A stretch of DNA of 64,000 nt, taken from Trichodesmium sp002260545. Lineage in GTDB: Bacteria; Cyanobacteriota; Cyanobacteriia; Cyanobacteriales; Microcoleaceae. The number at the start of each line of letters is the position of its first letter. Position 1 is the first letter of the stretch. The stretch is taken from the NCBI RefSeq assembly GCF_050016015.1, contig NZ_JBNHEQ010000230.1, positions 10,396-74,395 of the forward strand. Direction: 5' to 3'. Shown piece by piece: positions 28,574 to 36,890 of this stretch. The position numbers and the translations under genes were made by a program. The notes beneath the pieces were generated by a model, which saw only the letters and a program-made list of their open reading frames with translations, did no database searches and was not told the origin of the DNA.

Positions 28574-29062
28574 TTAACGGAAGATTTTACCGCCGCCCCA
28601 TCCTTTGCCTAAAACTTTAGGCTGTACAAGAATGTAACCAGCGATCGCGTATAAATCATCCTCTGTAAGATTTCTCATTTCTGGGTAAATATCGGCGCTC
28701 TTAATACTGGGATGAAACTCAAATATTTCAATCTCCCCATCATAAGTAGTAGGGTTTATCATGTAGTCTATCAAACCTTCTATATTATCTCGTGCTGGAT
28801 AGGCCAATGATAAAACTTCTGGGTCTAAGGAAACATCAGGATTTGTTTTGGTAATTCCTCCTACATGACACTGAGAACAAACATTATTAAATGCCCGTCT
28901 GCCTCTTGTGTATTCCTTAATGGTAAGTACAACTTCTTCACCATCCTCATTCAGAGGTAAAGTTCGATCGTTATCAGTTAATTCAGCTGCAGTGGCACTG
29001 TTGATGAACGTTTGAAACGTCAAGAATAGTATGGCAACTACAGCTATGAAAAATTTTTTCAA
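28574..29062 (-). CDS. psbV: Photosystem II cytochrome c-550
   Basis: Extrinsic lumenal subunit stabilising the oxygen-evolving complex. I choose a TTG start at 29062: it sits 4-5 bases after a strong AAGGAGAAG and gives a 162-aa precursor beginning with a KKFF signal peptide, the usual PsbV form. The ATG at 29095 lies upstream of that ribosome-binding site. Cleavage after ATA (ATA/AELT) puts the haem motif CSQCH at mature residues 37-41 and the distal ligand His (EFHPS) at 92, exactly as in PsbV structures. The end GKGWGGGKIFR is also typical (YxxPKxLGxxWGGGK). First gene of a psbV-psbV2 pair. Confidence 0.93.
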   Translation of the reverse strand: MKKFFIAVVAILFLTFQTFINSATAAELTDNDRTLPLNEDGEEVVLTIKEYTRGRRAFNNVCSQCHVGGITKTNPDVSLDPEVLSLAYPARDNIEGLIDYMINPTTYDGEIEIFEFHPSIKSADIYPEMRNLTEDDLYAIAGYILVQPKVLGKGWGGGKIFR

Positions 29063-29224
29063 GTTTCTTCTCCTTAAAAATGGCAAGTTAATCAACCAAC
29101 ACAGATATGTTCATTAATGGAAATATTTCCTTGAAGTAACTGGACTTCAGGTTTACTGAACTTTAATCTAATTTTTATTTATCAGTGTTCAAGTGTCAAT
29201 TAGTCAAGTATTTAGACTCCTCTA

Positions 29225-29410
29225 TTAGGAATCAGACTTTTGTTTTTGGGCCAATATGTGAGACATGATTGCTTTGGCATCCTCTAAGGCCAAACGAGTT
29301 TGAGAATGCTTATAAGAAATCCCCATTTGGTCACAAAGACGAAGTACCTGATTTACATGGACATTAAAGTCTTCTGCTATTTCTTGGATTGATATATCAG
29401 CAAAACCCAT
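29225..29410 (-). CDS. Small IF-2-N/HTH-like protein
   Basis: 61-aa protein, MGFADISIQEIAEDFNVHV at the start, with a helix-turn-helix-like core (IQEIAEDFNVHVNQVLRLCDQMG) similar to the N-terminal domain of translation factor IF-2; the motif is given here only as a guide to position (residues 8-30). It contains no other domain. It lies between accD and psbV on the minus strand, 69 bp after accD. Similar small proteins are found in other cyanobacteria. The function is unknown; nucleic-acid binding is an inference. The ORF is intact and AT-balanced like its neighbours, so I regard it as a real gene. Confidence 0.7.
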   Translation of the reverse strand: MGFADISIQEIAEDFNVHVNQVLRLCDQMGISYKHSQTRLALEDAKAIMSHILAQKQKSDS

Positions 29411-29479
29411 AAATTTTTTTCAGTTTGTTTATAATTTAGATCAAGCCAGTTACAAAAATTCCTTTGAAGTTCCCATAAT

Positions 29480-30460
29480 TTAATTCTGAGGTGTAGCTTG
29501 AATTTTATGCTCATTTGTCAAGGAATTATGGTGTTCTGCCGGAAAGGGTAAATGACAATATGGCCCTGCTTCTAATGACTCAGCAGAACTAAGGGTGGTA
29601 GAATGAGGTTTATGTAGGCGGATTAACTGGACCAGAGTTTTCTTTAATTGGGTACGAGGTACAATAGCGTCTACAAAACCATGTTCCAATAGATACTCAG
29701 AGGTCTGAAAGTTGTCGGGTAATTTTTCACGGACTGTTTGTTCAATCACTCGTCGTCCAGCAAAACCTATTGTGGCTTTCGGTTCAGCGATAATAATATC
29801 TCCAAGCATGGCAAAACTGGCAGTTACACCACCTGTAGTCGGATGAGTTAAAACTGGAATGTATAGCAGTTTAGCTTCTCTATGCTGTTCTAGAGCACCG
29901 GATATCTTGGCCATTTGCATCAGACTCAACATTCCTTCTTGCATTCTGGCTCCACCAGAAGCACAAATAATTACTACAGGTAAACTTTCTTGAGTGGCCT
30001 TTTCAATTAATCGGGTCAGTTTTTCTCCAACGACTGAACCCATACTTCCTCCCATAAATCCAAAGTCCATAACTCCCAAGGCCACAGGTTCCGCTTCAAT
30101 ATTACCGATACCTGTTTGTACAGCATCTAGAAGTCCAGTTTTTCTTTGATATTCTTGGAGGCGATCGCTGTATGCTTTGCGATCGCGGAATTTCAAGGGG
30201 TCTGTTCCTCTAACTTGTTCGTTAATTGGCACCCAGGTGTTAGTATCTATCAACTGCTGAATGCGCTCTTGGCTAGATACTCGTATATGGTGTCCACATT
30301 CTAGGCAAACCATTTGATTTGCTTGGAGGTCTTTTGTATAAGTTAGAGCGCCACAAGCTTCACATTTAAGCCAAAGTCCATCAGCAATTTCTCGTTCAGG
30401 TCTTTGTTGAGAGTTCTGGGCTGATTTTTGTCGATTTGCAAACCAATCAAATAGAGACAT
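29480..30460 (-). CDS. accD: Acetyl-CoA carboxylase carboxyltransferase subunit beta
   Basis: 326-aa AccD, which with AccA transfers the carboxyl group from carboxybiotin to acetyl-CoA in fatty-acid synthesis. An N-terminal Cys4 zinc ribbon (CEACG at about 33 and CLECG at about 52) precedes the crotonase-fold domain. Conserved motifs are MDFGFMGGSMGSVVGEK, CASGGARMQEG and TTGGVTASFAMLGD, and IGFAGRRVIEQT. The C-terminal tail after residue 295 is variable and probably disordered. ATG start MSLFDWFANR is standard in cyanobacteria. Upstream about 400 bp before the next repeats are AT-rich. Confidence 0.96.
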   Translation of the reverse strand: MSLFDWFANRQKSAQNSQQRPEREIADGLWLKCEACGALTYTKDLQANQMVCLECGHHIRVSSQERIQQLIDTNTWVPINEQVRGTDPLKFRDRKAYSDRLQEYQRKTGLLDAVQTGIGNIEAEPVALGVMDFGFMGGSMGSVVGEKLTRLIEKATQESLPVVIICASGGARMQEGMLSLMQMAKISGALEQHREAKLLYIPVLTHPTTGGVTASFAMLGDIIIAEPKATIGFAGRRVIEQTVREKLPDNFQTSEYLLEHGFVDAIVPRTQLKKTLVQLIRLHKPHSTTLSSAESLEAGPYCHLPFPAEHHNSLTNEHKIQATPQN

Positions 30461-30909
30461 TAAAATATTTTTGAATTAATTATTCAGTGATTAAATTTTT
30501 GGTAAAGCCCGCTATTATATACCTATTGAGGTAAGTTGTCTAGCAACAGATCTATGGCACTATAGGTTAAGGTTAGAGCAATACTTTAAGTTTTGGATTA
30601 ATACACTGATGAAATACTTTGTTATACTACCGCAATTCTATATCCTAAAGTTCTCTTGGTTGACTATAAATTAAAGAAATTTCTGTAACCTTTGAAAAAG
30701 TTTGGCTTGATGAGTGTTGATTTAGCCTATTGTTTTATATGGTTGTATAGAATTAGTGTGGTGTTTGACAAAAATCTGGGTTTAAAGGCAACAGCTCATT
30801 TTAGTTATCAGTACCTCTCAAATATACCTTCAGCTATTTCAGTTATCAGTTATCAATAATCAGTACATCCGAAATCAGTAAATCCGACATCTACTTTCAG
30901 CTTGGTTAT
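30461..30909. other. Spacer upstream of accD
   Basis: 450 bp containing the accD promoter and, from about 30790, repeats of cagttatcagtacctc and ttcagttatcagttatc that match family F ends. No gene is seen. Confidence 0.45.
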
Positions 30910-31162
30910 ATGGTAAAATAAATATTTTTTTCATCCCCTGAAAATGAGAGACTTTGGATATCCTACGTTTTACCACAGGGGGAGGTTTCCTCACCTTAAT
31001 CTGTAGCGCTATAGTTTTAGTTTTGACGTCTCTCAACATGGTATAGTGAATATTTTTTTCATCTCCTGAAAAGCAGAGACTTTGGACTTTATGGTTTTCG
31101 CAACAAGTGGCTTTCCCCACCTTAATCTGTAGCGCTATAGTATTAGTTCTGAAGTCTCTCAA
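30910..31162. repeat. Tandem duplication of a 128-bp unit
   Basis: Units 30910-31037 and 31038-31162 both run from atggta, through aatatttttttcat, gagactttgga, then caccttaatctgtagcgcta and end gtctctcaac. The sequence ctgtagcgctatag recalls the family A palindrome. A 101-aa ORF read across it is repeat-derived and shows the same duplicated pattern, so I do not call it a gene. Confidence 0.7.
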
Positions 31163-31199
31163 CTCGGAAACTATGGCCAAAATTTACTGCTTATTCAAA

Positions 31200-32027
31200 T
31201 CAGGATGAGAACCCAGGGAAAAAAAGATTGAAGTAAGTAGATAATATATCACTACCCCAGATAACGGTTAAACTAGCCCCCATTGCTAAAAAGGGTCCGA
31301 ATGGCATTGGTTGTCGTCGATCTAGTAAACCTATGGCGATCGCTGCTCCACCTACAAATGCTCCCATACCACAGGCAAGAAAACAGGTTAATAGTAAATA
31401 TTTCCAACCTAACCAAGCTCCTATCATTGCTGCTAGTTTGGCATCTCCTCCACCCATAACTGTTTGTCCGAAAGCTATGGAACCAAATATAGAGATTAAA
31501 TCAAGGAGCCATAGACCAACTACTGCTCCAATAATACCTATCATTAGATAATTGATTAGATTATTTACTTGAAAATTTGTCTCTAATGTGGTAATGATTT
31601 GAAAACCTAAACCTAAGATTAATCCTGATTGGGTTAGAGGATTAGGCAAAGTCATGGTGTCCAAGTCAATCATAGATAAAGCTAGTAGCCAACTAAAAAA
31701 AGCCCAATAGCCTAGGGTCGAGATGGTAATTCCAAATTTCCAGAAAACAACTAAAAATAGTAGGGCTGTGATTAATTCTACTACTGGATAGCGGATAGAA
31801 ATCGGATTTCGACAATGCCCACAACGTCCATGTAACCATAGCCAACCAAATATAGGAACATTTTCTGTGGCTTTTAATCGACTATGGCATTTTGGACAGT
31901 GGGATGGAGGCCAAAGTATAGATATTCCTGCAGGTATCCGATAAATGACAACGTTGAGAAAGCTGCCGATGGATGCACCTAGGGCAAATACCATTAGAGC
32001 TAGAGGCCATATTCTGAGTAAGTTCAT
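31200..32027 (-). CDS. Prepilin peptidase (type A24 aspartic protease)
   Basis: 275-aa polytopic membrane enzyme that cleaves and N-methylates type IV prepilins. The N-terminal methylase domain has two CxxC pairs (CPKC and CGHC) and the motif FALGASIGSFLNVVIYRIP. The two catalytic aspartates are in MIDLDTMTLPN and MGGGDAKLAAMIG. About eight membrane segments. I place the start at the Met of MNLLRIWP (32027); the longer reading from 32063 runs through a tandem catgcatttaaaagt repeat and adds residues not typical of the family. Cyanobacterial type IV pili serve motility and DNA uptake. It follows no pilin gene here. Confidence 0.92.
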   Translation of the reverse strand: MNLLRIWPLALMVFALGASIGSFLNVVIYRIPAGISILWPPSHCPKCHSRLKATENVPIFGWLWLHGRCGHCRNPISIRYPVVELITALLFLVVFWKFGITISTLGYWAFFSWLLALSMIDLDTMTLPNPLTQSGLILGLGFQIITTLETNFQVNNLINYLMIGIIGAVVGLWLLDLISIFGSIAFGQTVMGGGDAKLAAMIGAWLGWKYLLLTCFLACGMGAFVGGAAIAIGLLDRRQPMPFGPFLAMGASLTVIWGSDILSTYFNLFFPGFSS

Positions 32028-32063
32028 ATATTTTAAGTTAAAAGTCATGCATTTAAAAGTCAT

Positions 32064-32268
32064 GCATTTAAAAGTTAAAAGTAATCTCTGAATGAGTTTT
32101 TAGTGCGCTACAAGTAAGTCAAAACTCAAAAGTAAAAAGTAATCTTTGACCGAGTTTTTAGTCAGGCATAATATAGCAATTCGTACATAAGTTGTAATAT
32201 TTGATTTTTTTCATCAATAATTGCTATATCAAAACTAATAGATTTCTCCAATAATAAATAATAAAATT
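32064..32268. other. Spacer with small tandem repeats
   Basis: Tandem catgcatttaaaagt units (32037-32073) and two copies of a gaatgagtttttagt / gaccgagttttta block with aaaagtcaaaactc stretches. No gene. Confidence 0.4.
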
Positions 32269-32529
32269 GGCGTTGCTGAATGTTCATTAATTGATAATTG
32301 ATAATGGATAATTGATAATTACAAGAAGGTTAAAACCGAGAGGATTGAAGATAAGGAAATATTATTTCTTTTTTTCCCCTATCCAAGGGGAGGCTTTAAA
32401 CCAGAATTATTTAATTATTAATTATTAATAATTAATAATTCGGTAATGATTTTTAGATTAAGTATCAAGGAAAAACATAAGTTGTCCGATTTTACCTTCA
32501 GCTACTTACCATTACATTTCAGCAACGCC
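32269..32529. repeat. MITE-like element, family D, with nested family C
   Basis: 261-bp element with ends GGCGTTGCTGAAT and TTTCAGCAACGCC. The middle (about 32284-32450) is a family C block flanked by tandem gataattgata and attaataatt units with a cccctatccaaggggagg stem. The rightmost 80 bp match 27690-27782. Confidence 0.7.
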
Positions 32530-32620
32530 ATCAAATCAATTATCGTACATAAATCATAAATTATTCCTTTATTGGGAGTGGTTAGGGGTTTTTCTCCTAC
32601 TCTCTACTCTCTCTTTCTCT

Positions 32621-32881
32621 TTAATAAATTTTTGATTCAATTAACTCTACAGGGACAAAAAATTCACCTGGTAATAAAATTGGCTTTTGGGAGAATATTA
32701 GACCAGCTCTATAAGTAAGGGGACTAACAGCAATACCTAACGGATATCTAACTTGGTCAGGATGGGTCTCCAGATAAGTGCGATAGAGTAGTTTTGCTAA
32801 TTTTTGTAGGGATGGAGTCAGTAATAGGGCAACATTTGAATCTGCGTATTTTACTTGTCTTTTTTTTGTAGCGTTTACCAC
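32621..32881 (-). CDS. Hypothetical protein
   Basis: 86-aa ORF with GTG start (MVNATKKRQVKYADSNVALL). I do not recognise the family. It has a basic N-terminus, a helical middle (LQKLAKLLYRTYLET) and a C-terminal segment rich in Leu/Pro/Ile (KPILLPGEFFVPVELIE), without membrane helix or signal peptide. It lies alone on the minus strand upstream of uvrB (divergent) and next to a repeat element; no strong ribosome-binding site is seen. Codon use is similar to neighbouring genes, so it is more likely real than not, but evidence is limited. Confidence 0.5.
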   Translation of the reverse strand: MVNATKKRQVKYADSNVALLLTPSLQKLAKLLYRTYLETHPDQVRYPLGIAVSPLTYRAGLIFSQKPILLPGEFFVPVELIESKIY

Positions 32882-33382
32882 GATAAATTATGATAGATAT
32901 GATAGATATATTTGCTACTTTTTGATATGTTGTTTTAACTCGCTTCACTGTTTTTGTTAGGCGACATAAATATACAATATTTGATTAGGATAGGAGGAAT
33001 CAAAAGCAAATAATCGATATACAACCTAAAGAGCAAAACTTTCGACTTTCCCTTTTTATCTATTTCAAATTTTGGATTTCATAAGCAGAACCGAATTTTA
33101 AAGTTAGTGTTCTTAAATTAAAATTCAATCTACTTTTAAATTTATCTTTTTCCTTCCTTTTATCCTGGTTCGACGAATTAAAGTATAAGTAGTCGTGCTT
33201 TTAGGAATTTGCTAGTTGAGAGAGTGAATAGGGAATAGGGAATAGGTATGGAGGGAGAAAGAATTGATAACTTATGGATAAGATTGGAGATGTGTAATTT
33301 ATTTTGCATAAGCACGCTTTGTGTAATTTATTTTGCATAAGCACTTACCATTAATAATGATACAATTGATTCTGAGATTATT
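32882..33382. other. Spacer upstream of uvrB with a 25-bp direct repeat
   Basis: 500 bp between divergent genes. Near its end, a 25-bp unit (tgtgtaatttattttgcata plus agcac) is repeated at 33291-33315 and 33320-33344, preceded by a gaatagggaatagg short-repeat run. No LexA-like box was recognised and no gene. Confidence 0.5.
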
Positions 33383-35383
33383 ATGGAAAAATTTTGTTTA
33401 CAAGCTCCTTTTAAAGCTACTGGCGACCAACCTCAAGCGATCGCTCAATTAACTACCAATATCCAAGCTGGACATAATTTGCAAACATTACTAGGAGCTA
33501 CTGGTACGGGTAAGACTTTTTCTATAGCTTCTGTAATTGAAAATGTTGGTAGACCAACCTTGGTGTTGGCTCATAATAAAACATTGGCTGCTCAATTATG
33601 TAATGAGATAAGAGATTTTTTCCCTGATAATTCTGTGGAATATTTTATTAGTTATTATGACTATTATCAGCCGGAAGCTTATATTCCGGTGACGGATACA
33701 TATATAGAAAAAACTGCTTCTATTAATGATGAAATTGATATGTTGCGTCACTCTGCAACTCGGTCTCTTTTTGAACGCCGAGATGTAATTGTTGTGGCTT
33801 CGATTAGTTGTATTTATGGTTTAGGAATTCCGGCAGAATATTTAAAAGCAGCTATTCCTTTGCGAGTAGGAGAAGAAGTTGATCAACGACAAATTTTGAG
33901 AGATTTAGCGACAGTTCAATACACCAGAAATGATTTAGATTTAGGTCGAGGAAAGTTTAGAGTTAAGGGCGATGTTTTGGAAATAGGACCTGCTTATGAG
34001 GATAGAATTATTCGGGTAGAATTTTTTGGGGATGAAATAGATGCTATTCGTTATATTGACCCTGTAACTGGAAAGATTATCCAAAGTTTGGAGTCTTTGA
34101 ATGTATATCCGGCGCGTCACTTTGTTACTCCTGAAGAAAGATTGGAAGAGGCTTGTAATGATATTGAAGTGGAATTAGAAGAGCAATTAGAAGAATTAGA
34201 AAAAACAGGAAAATTGTTAGAAGCTCAACGTTTGGAACAACGTTGTAGATACGATTTAGAAATGTTGCGGGAGGTGGGATATTGTAATGGAGTGGAAAAT
34301 TATTCTCGGCATTTAGCAGGTAGAAAAGCGGGGGAACCGCCGGAATGTTTGATTGATTATTTTCCGAAAGATTGGTTATTAATTATTGATGAATCTCATG
34401 TGACTGTTCCGCAAATTCGAGGAATGTATAACGGAGACCAAGCTAGGAAAAAAGTTTTAATTGAACATGGATTTCGTTTGCCTAGTGCAGCAGATAATCG
34501 ACCTTTAAAATCTGATGAATTTTGGCAAAAAGTTAATCAATGTATTTTGGTTTCTGCTACTCCGGGAAATTGGGAAATAGAAAAGTCTGAGGATAGAATT
34601 GTTGAGCAAATTATTCGTCCGACTGGTGTTGTTGACCCGGAAATTTTTGTGCGTCCGACTGAAGGTCAGGTTGACGATTTATTAGGAGAAATTAGGGAAA
34701 GAGTTAAGTTGGAGGAGAGGGTTTTAATTACTACTTTAACTAAGCGGATGGCTGAAGATTTGACTGAATATTTGCAGGAGCAAAATGTGAAGGTTCGTTA
34801 TTTGCATTCGGAGATTAATTCTATTCAGAGAATTGAGATTTTGCAGGGGTTGAGAGAGGGAGAGTTTGATGTTTTAATTGGGGTGAATTTATTAAGGGAA
34901 GGTTTGGATTTACCAGAGGTTTCTTTAGTAGCTATTTTAGATGCGGATAAGGAGGGATTTTTACGAGCGGAACGTTCTTTAATTCAGACTATTGGTAGAG
35001 CAGCGCGTCATGTCCGAGGTCAGGCTATTTTATATGCTGATAATTTGACGGATAGCATGATTAAAGCGATAGATGAAACGGAAAGAAGGCGAGGAATTCA
35101 GTTGGCATATAATAAGATGAATAATATTACACCGAAGCCTATTGTTAAAAAACAAAGTAATTCTATTTTGGCGTTTTTAGATGTGTCGCGCCGTTTAAAT
35201 TCTCAACAGTTAGAAGAGGTTTATGAACAGGTGGATGAATTGTCTTTGGATGATGTTCCAGAGTTGATTAAAAAGTTAGAAACTCAGATGAAAGAAGCAG
35301 CGAAAAATTTAGAATTTGAAGAAGCAGGTAAACTGCGTGATCGGATTAAATATTTGCGAGATAAATTAGTAGGTAATTCGTAA
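33383..35383 (+). CDS. uvrB: Excinuclease ABC subunit UvrB
   Basis: 666-aa UvrB, the damage-verifying helicase-like subunit of nucleotide excision repair. Walker A is GATGTGKTFS near residues 38-47, the beta-hairpin motif YYDYYQPEAY near 92-101 and the Walker B-like DESH near 340. Helicase motifs V/VI are LREGLDLPEVSL and QTIGRAARH. The C-terminal UVR domain (QMKEAAKNLEFEEAGKLRD) binds UvrC. The N-terminus matches the family (FCLQAPFKATGDQPQAI). Usual length is 660-680 aa. Monocistronic. Confidence 0.97.
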   Translation: MEKFCLQAPFKATGDQPQAIAQLTTNIQAGHNLQTLLGATGTGKTFSIASVIENVGRPTLVLAHNKTLAAQLCNEIRDFFPDNSVEYFISYYDYYQPEAYIPVTDTYIEKTASINDEIDMLRHSATRSLFERRDVIVVASISCIYGLGIPAEYLKAAIPLRVGEEVDQRQILRDLATVQYTRNDLDLGRGKFRVKGDVLEIGPAYEDRIIRVEFFGDEIDAIRYIDPVTGKIIQSLESLNVYPARHFVTPEERLEEACNDIEVELEEQLEELEKTGKLLEAQRLEQRCRYDLEMLREVGYCNGVENYSRHLAGRKAGEPPECLIDYFPKDWLLIIDESHVTVPQIRGMYNGDQARKKVLIEHGFRLPSAADNRPLKSDEFWQKVNQCILVSATPGNWEIEKSEDRIVEQIIRPTGVVDPEIFVRPTEGQVDDLLGEIRERVKLEERVLITTLTKRMAEDLTEYLQEQNVKVRYLHSEINSIQRIEILQGLREGEFDVLIGVNLLREGLDLPEVSLVAILDADKEGFLRAERSLIQTIGRAARHVRGQAILYADNLTDSMIKAIDETERRRGIQLAYNKMNNITPKPIVKKQSNSILAFLDVSRRLNSQQLEEVYEQVDELSLDDVPELIKKLETQMKEAAKNLEFEEAGKLRDRIKYLRDKLVGNS

Positions 35384-35517
35384 GCATTCAGCAGTCAGCT
35401 ATTACTTTTTTTAATTTTCATAGTTAATCTTCTTGAGTTAATAAATCAGTATATTCATTATAAGCTGGTTAAAAACTGACTCGGTGTAACAATCAAAATA
35501 TCTCGAAAAGGATGCAA

Positions 35518-35871
35518 TTATAATAAGTCTTTATCTCCAGTGATAATATGAGTAGCATTTCCAGAAACTGCTAATTCCAAGAATTTATTATCTTTAGAAT
35601 CTCGACAAATTTCAATTGTTTCAGTAATATTAATAATTATCTCTGCCTTGTTTCTTAGAGCAGAAATAAATTGAAGTCTTGTTTCTAAAGATAAATACTT
35701 GTCAAATTTTTTACGAATTAAGGTTCGAGATATTTCTTGATAGGTATTCTCAGAAATTAGCATAACTTCTTTTGCTGTAACCCAATCAAAAACTTGTTGA
35801 GAAGTTGAAGAAGATAACAAGAGTCCGCTGATTAAGACGTTAGTATCTAAAATAACTCGTAATCTACTCAT
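35518..35871 (-). CDS. PIN-domain toxin, truncated by an in-frame stop
   Basis: 117-aa PIN-family (VapC-like) ribonuclease toxin. Acidic active-site residues are visible: Asp9 in VILDTNVLIS, a Glu in ENTYQEI, and aspartates in DSKDNKFLELA and GDKDLL. Family members continue with a hydrophobic/PF segment. Here the next codon after GDKDLL is TAA, and the same frame then reads LHPFRDILIVTPSQFLTSL before a second stop at 35458. So a single nonsense change removes the last 20 codons including the final strand of the fold. The antitoxin gene overlaps its start by 8 bp, a normal TA operon. The toxin may be inactive. Confidence 0.8.
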   Translation of the reverse strand: MSRLRVILDTNVLISGLLLSSSTSQQVFDWVTAKEVMLISENTYQEISRTLIRKKFDKYLSLETRLQFISALRNKAEIIINITETIEICRDSKDNKFLELAVSGNATHIITGDKDLL

Positions 35872-36082
35872 CTTTTAATAATTCTTGTAAGATTTCAGGT
35901 GTTAAACCATTTTCTTCTGTTTCTTGACGAATTTGTTCAACAATTTCTTCAAAACTTGTATCTTTCAAAAGTTCTTGAAGAAGAAGGTTACAAATAAGAA
36001 GCACATTTTGCTGTTTTTCTGGTTCTGCTTCTCGGTAAGCTTTGGCAATTTCAGGGTCAACTTGAATGGTAATATTTTCCAT
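35864..36082 (-). CDS. Putative antitoxin for the PIN toxin
   Basis: 72-aa protein MENITIQVDPEIAKAYREAEPEK..., with a ribbon-like N-terminal strand (NITIQVDPEIA) and long helices after it, as in small antitoxins paired with PIN toxins. The C-terminus is acidic (EENGLTPEILQELLKDE). It overlaps the toxin start by 8 bp on the same strand, so the two are co-translated. It would neutralise the toxin and probably autorepress by binding DNA; both are family-level inferences. The ORF is intact. Confidence 0.75.
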   Translation of the reverse strand: MENITIQVDPEIAKAYREAEPEKQQNVLLICNLLLQELLKDTSFEEIVEQIRQETEENGLTPEILQELLKDE

Positions 36083-36160
36083 AATAAATTCAAAGTCAAT
36101 TAATCTGTATTTATTAGATAAATTTAAAGTTATTTCTATTTTACCCTCTCAAATTTTTTC

Positions 36161-36388
36161 CTAATAATGATCATGTTCTTTTGACAAGTCTTCAGGAGCT
36201 TCATAAGTTCCTGCTATTTCTTCTAATAAATCCCAAGCATTTTTATCAGTTGTTTCTGTCTGTTTTTCTTGGGAAATAATCTGCATAATATAACGAGTAT
36301 TGGGTTCTAAATTAATGGTTTATTCGGGATAAAAAGCTGAACCATCATAAGTAACTATTAATTTTTCTAGGATACTTACATCTCCTAT
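36161..36388 (-). pseudogene. Broken small antitoxin-like gene (DUF104-like)
   Basis: Reading the minus strand, one frame gives VSILEKLIVTYDGSAFYPE, stop, TINLEPNTRYIMQII and a tail NAWDLLEEIAGTYEAPEDL to a TAG at 36161. The pattern VTYDG-x-F-x-PE-x-P-I-x-LEPNTRY is that of short antitoxin-like proteins (DUF104-like) of cyanobacteria. The TAA at 36320-36322 splits it, and the expected ATG has become ATA at 36386-36388, with a stop upstream. It is therefore a remnant, too broken to be found as a normal ORF. No partner toxin is recognisable next to it. Confidence 0.65.
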
Positions 36389-36559
36389 TTCTTAATCTTG
36401 ATATATTATCACAATTTAAGGTTATTAATGAGTAAATATTTATGCTAACAGGTATTACCCATAATTTAAGTTGCTCGAAAGCTGCATTTCCGACAAACTC
36501 TTTCTTTACTAAAATTATACTCATCGTTATCTATATAGTATTTAAAGCTTGAGTTTACC

Positions 36560-36784
36560 TCACTCAACCTCTCCATCAATACTACCAGTATAGAATGTGT
36601 ACAAGTCGCCTTGAAAAGATTCAATTTTGTCTAAAATCAAATCAATCGAACTTTCTTGCAATAATACTTTTCCACTAGCAGGAAAACCATACTTATCTTT
36701 TTCAGTAATGTCTACTACCACCCATTGATTAGGGTATTTTTCTTCTATCTCGGATCTTCTTAGTTCTTGGGATTTTTTAACCAT
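36560..36784 (-). CDS. Small hypothetical protein
   Basis: 74-aa protein from the start MVKKSQELRR; a longer reading from 36832 adds 16 hydrophobic residues (MNLIKLLVILVVKIIE). The body YPNQWVVVDI...GFPASGKVLLQES...FYTGSI resembles small uncharacterised cyanobacterial proteins. I do not recognise a function. The Met at 36784 is preferred because the family-like part begins there; a signal-anchor in the longer form cannot be excluded. It is downstream, on the same strand, of the lipase-like gene, separated by a hairpin. Confidence 0.6.
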   Translation of the reverse strand: MVKKSQELRRSEIEEKYPNQWVVVDITEKDKYGFPASGKVLLQESSIDLILDKIESFQGDLYTFYTGSIDGEVE

Positions 36785-36839
36785 TTCAATGATTTTTACT
36801 ACAAGAATTACCAATAATTTTATAAGATTCAAAACCTAG

Positions 36840-36878
36840 CAGGTTTGCTCAGACTTTCTACTTGTCGTAGCAAACCTG
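36840..36878 (-). terminator. Hairpin after the lipase-like gene
   Basis: On the minus strand, CAGGTTTGCT pairs with AGCAAACCTG around a 19-base loop, 12 bp after the stop codon of the lipase-like gene, followed by CTAGGTTTT. A weak T-run makes it a plausible but imperfect terminator. Confidence 0.5.
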
Positions 36879-36890
36879 AATATCGCTATA

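Noticed and set aside
30875..31180. 101-aa minus-strand ORF
   Set aside because: It reads through two copies of a noncoding repeat, and its protein shows the same duplicated pattern without a family.
33291..33344. Pair of 25-bp direct repeats as CRISPR start
   Set aside because: Only two copies with a 4-bp gap, no spacers and no cas genes nearby.
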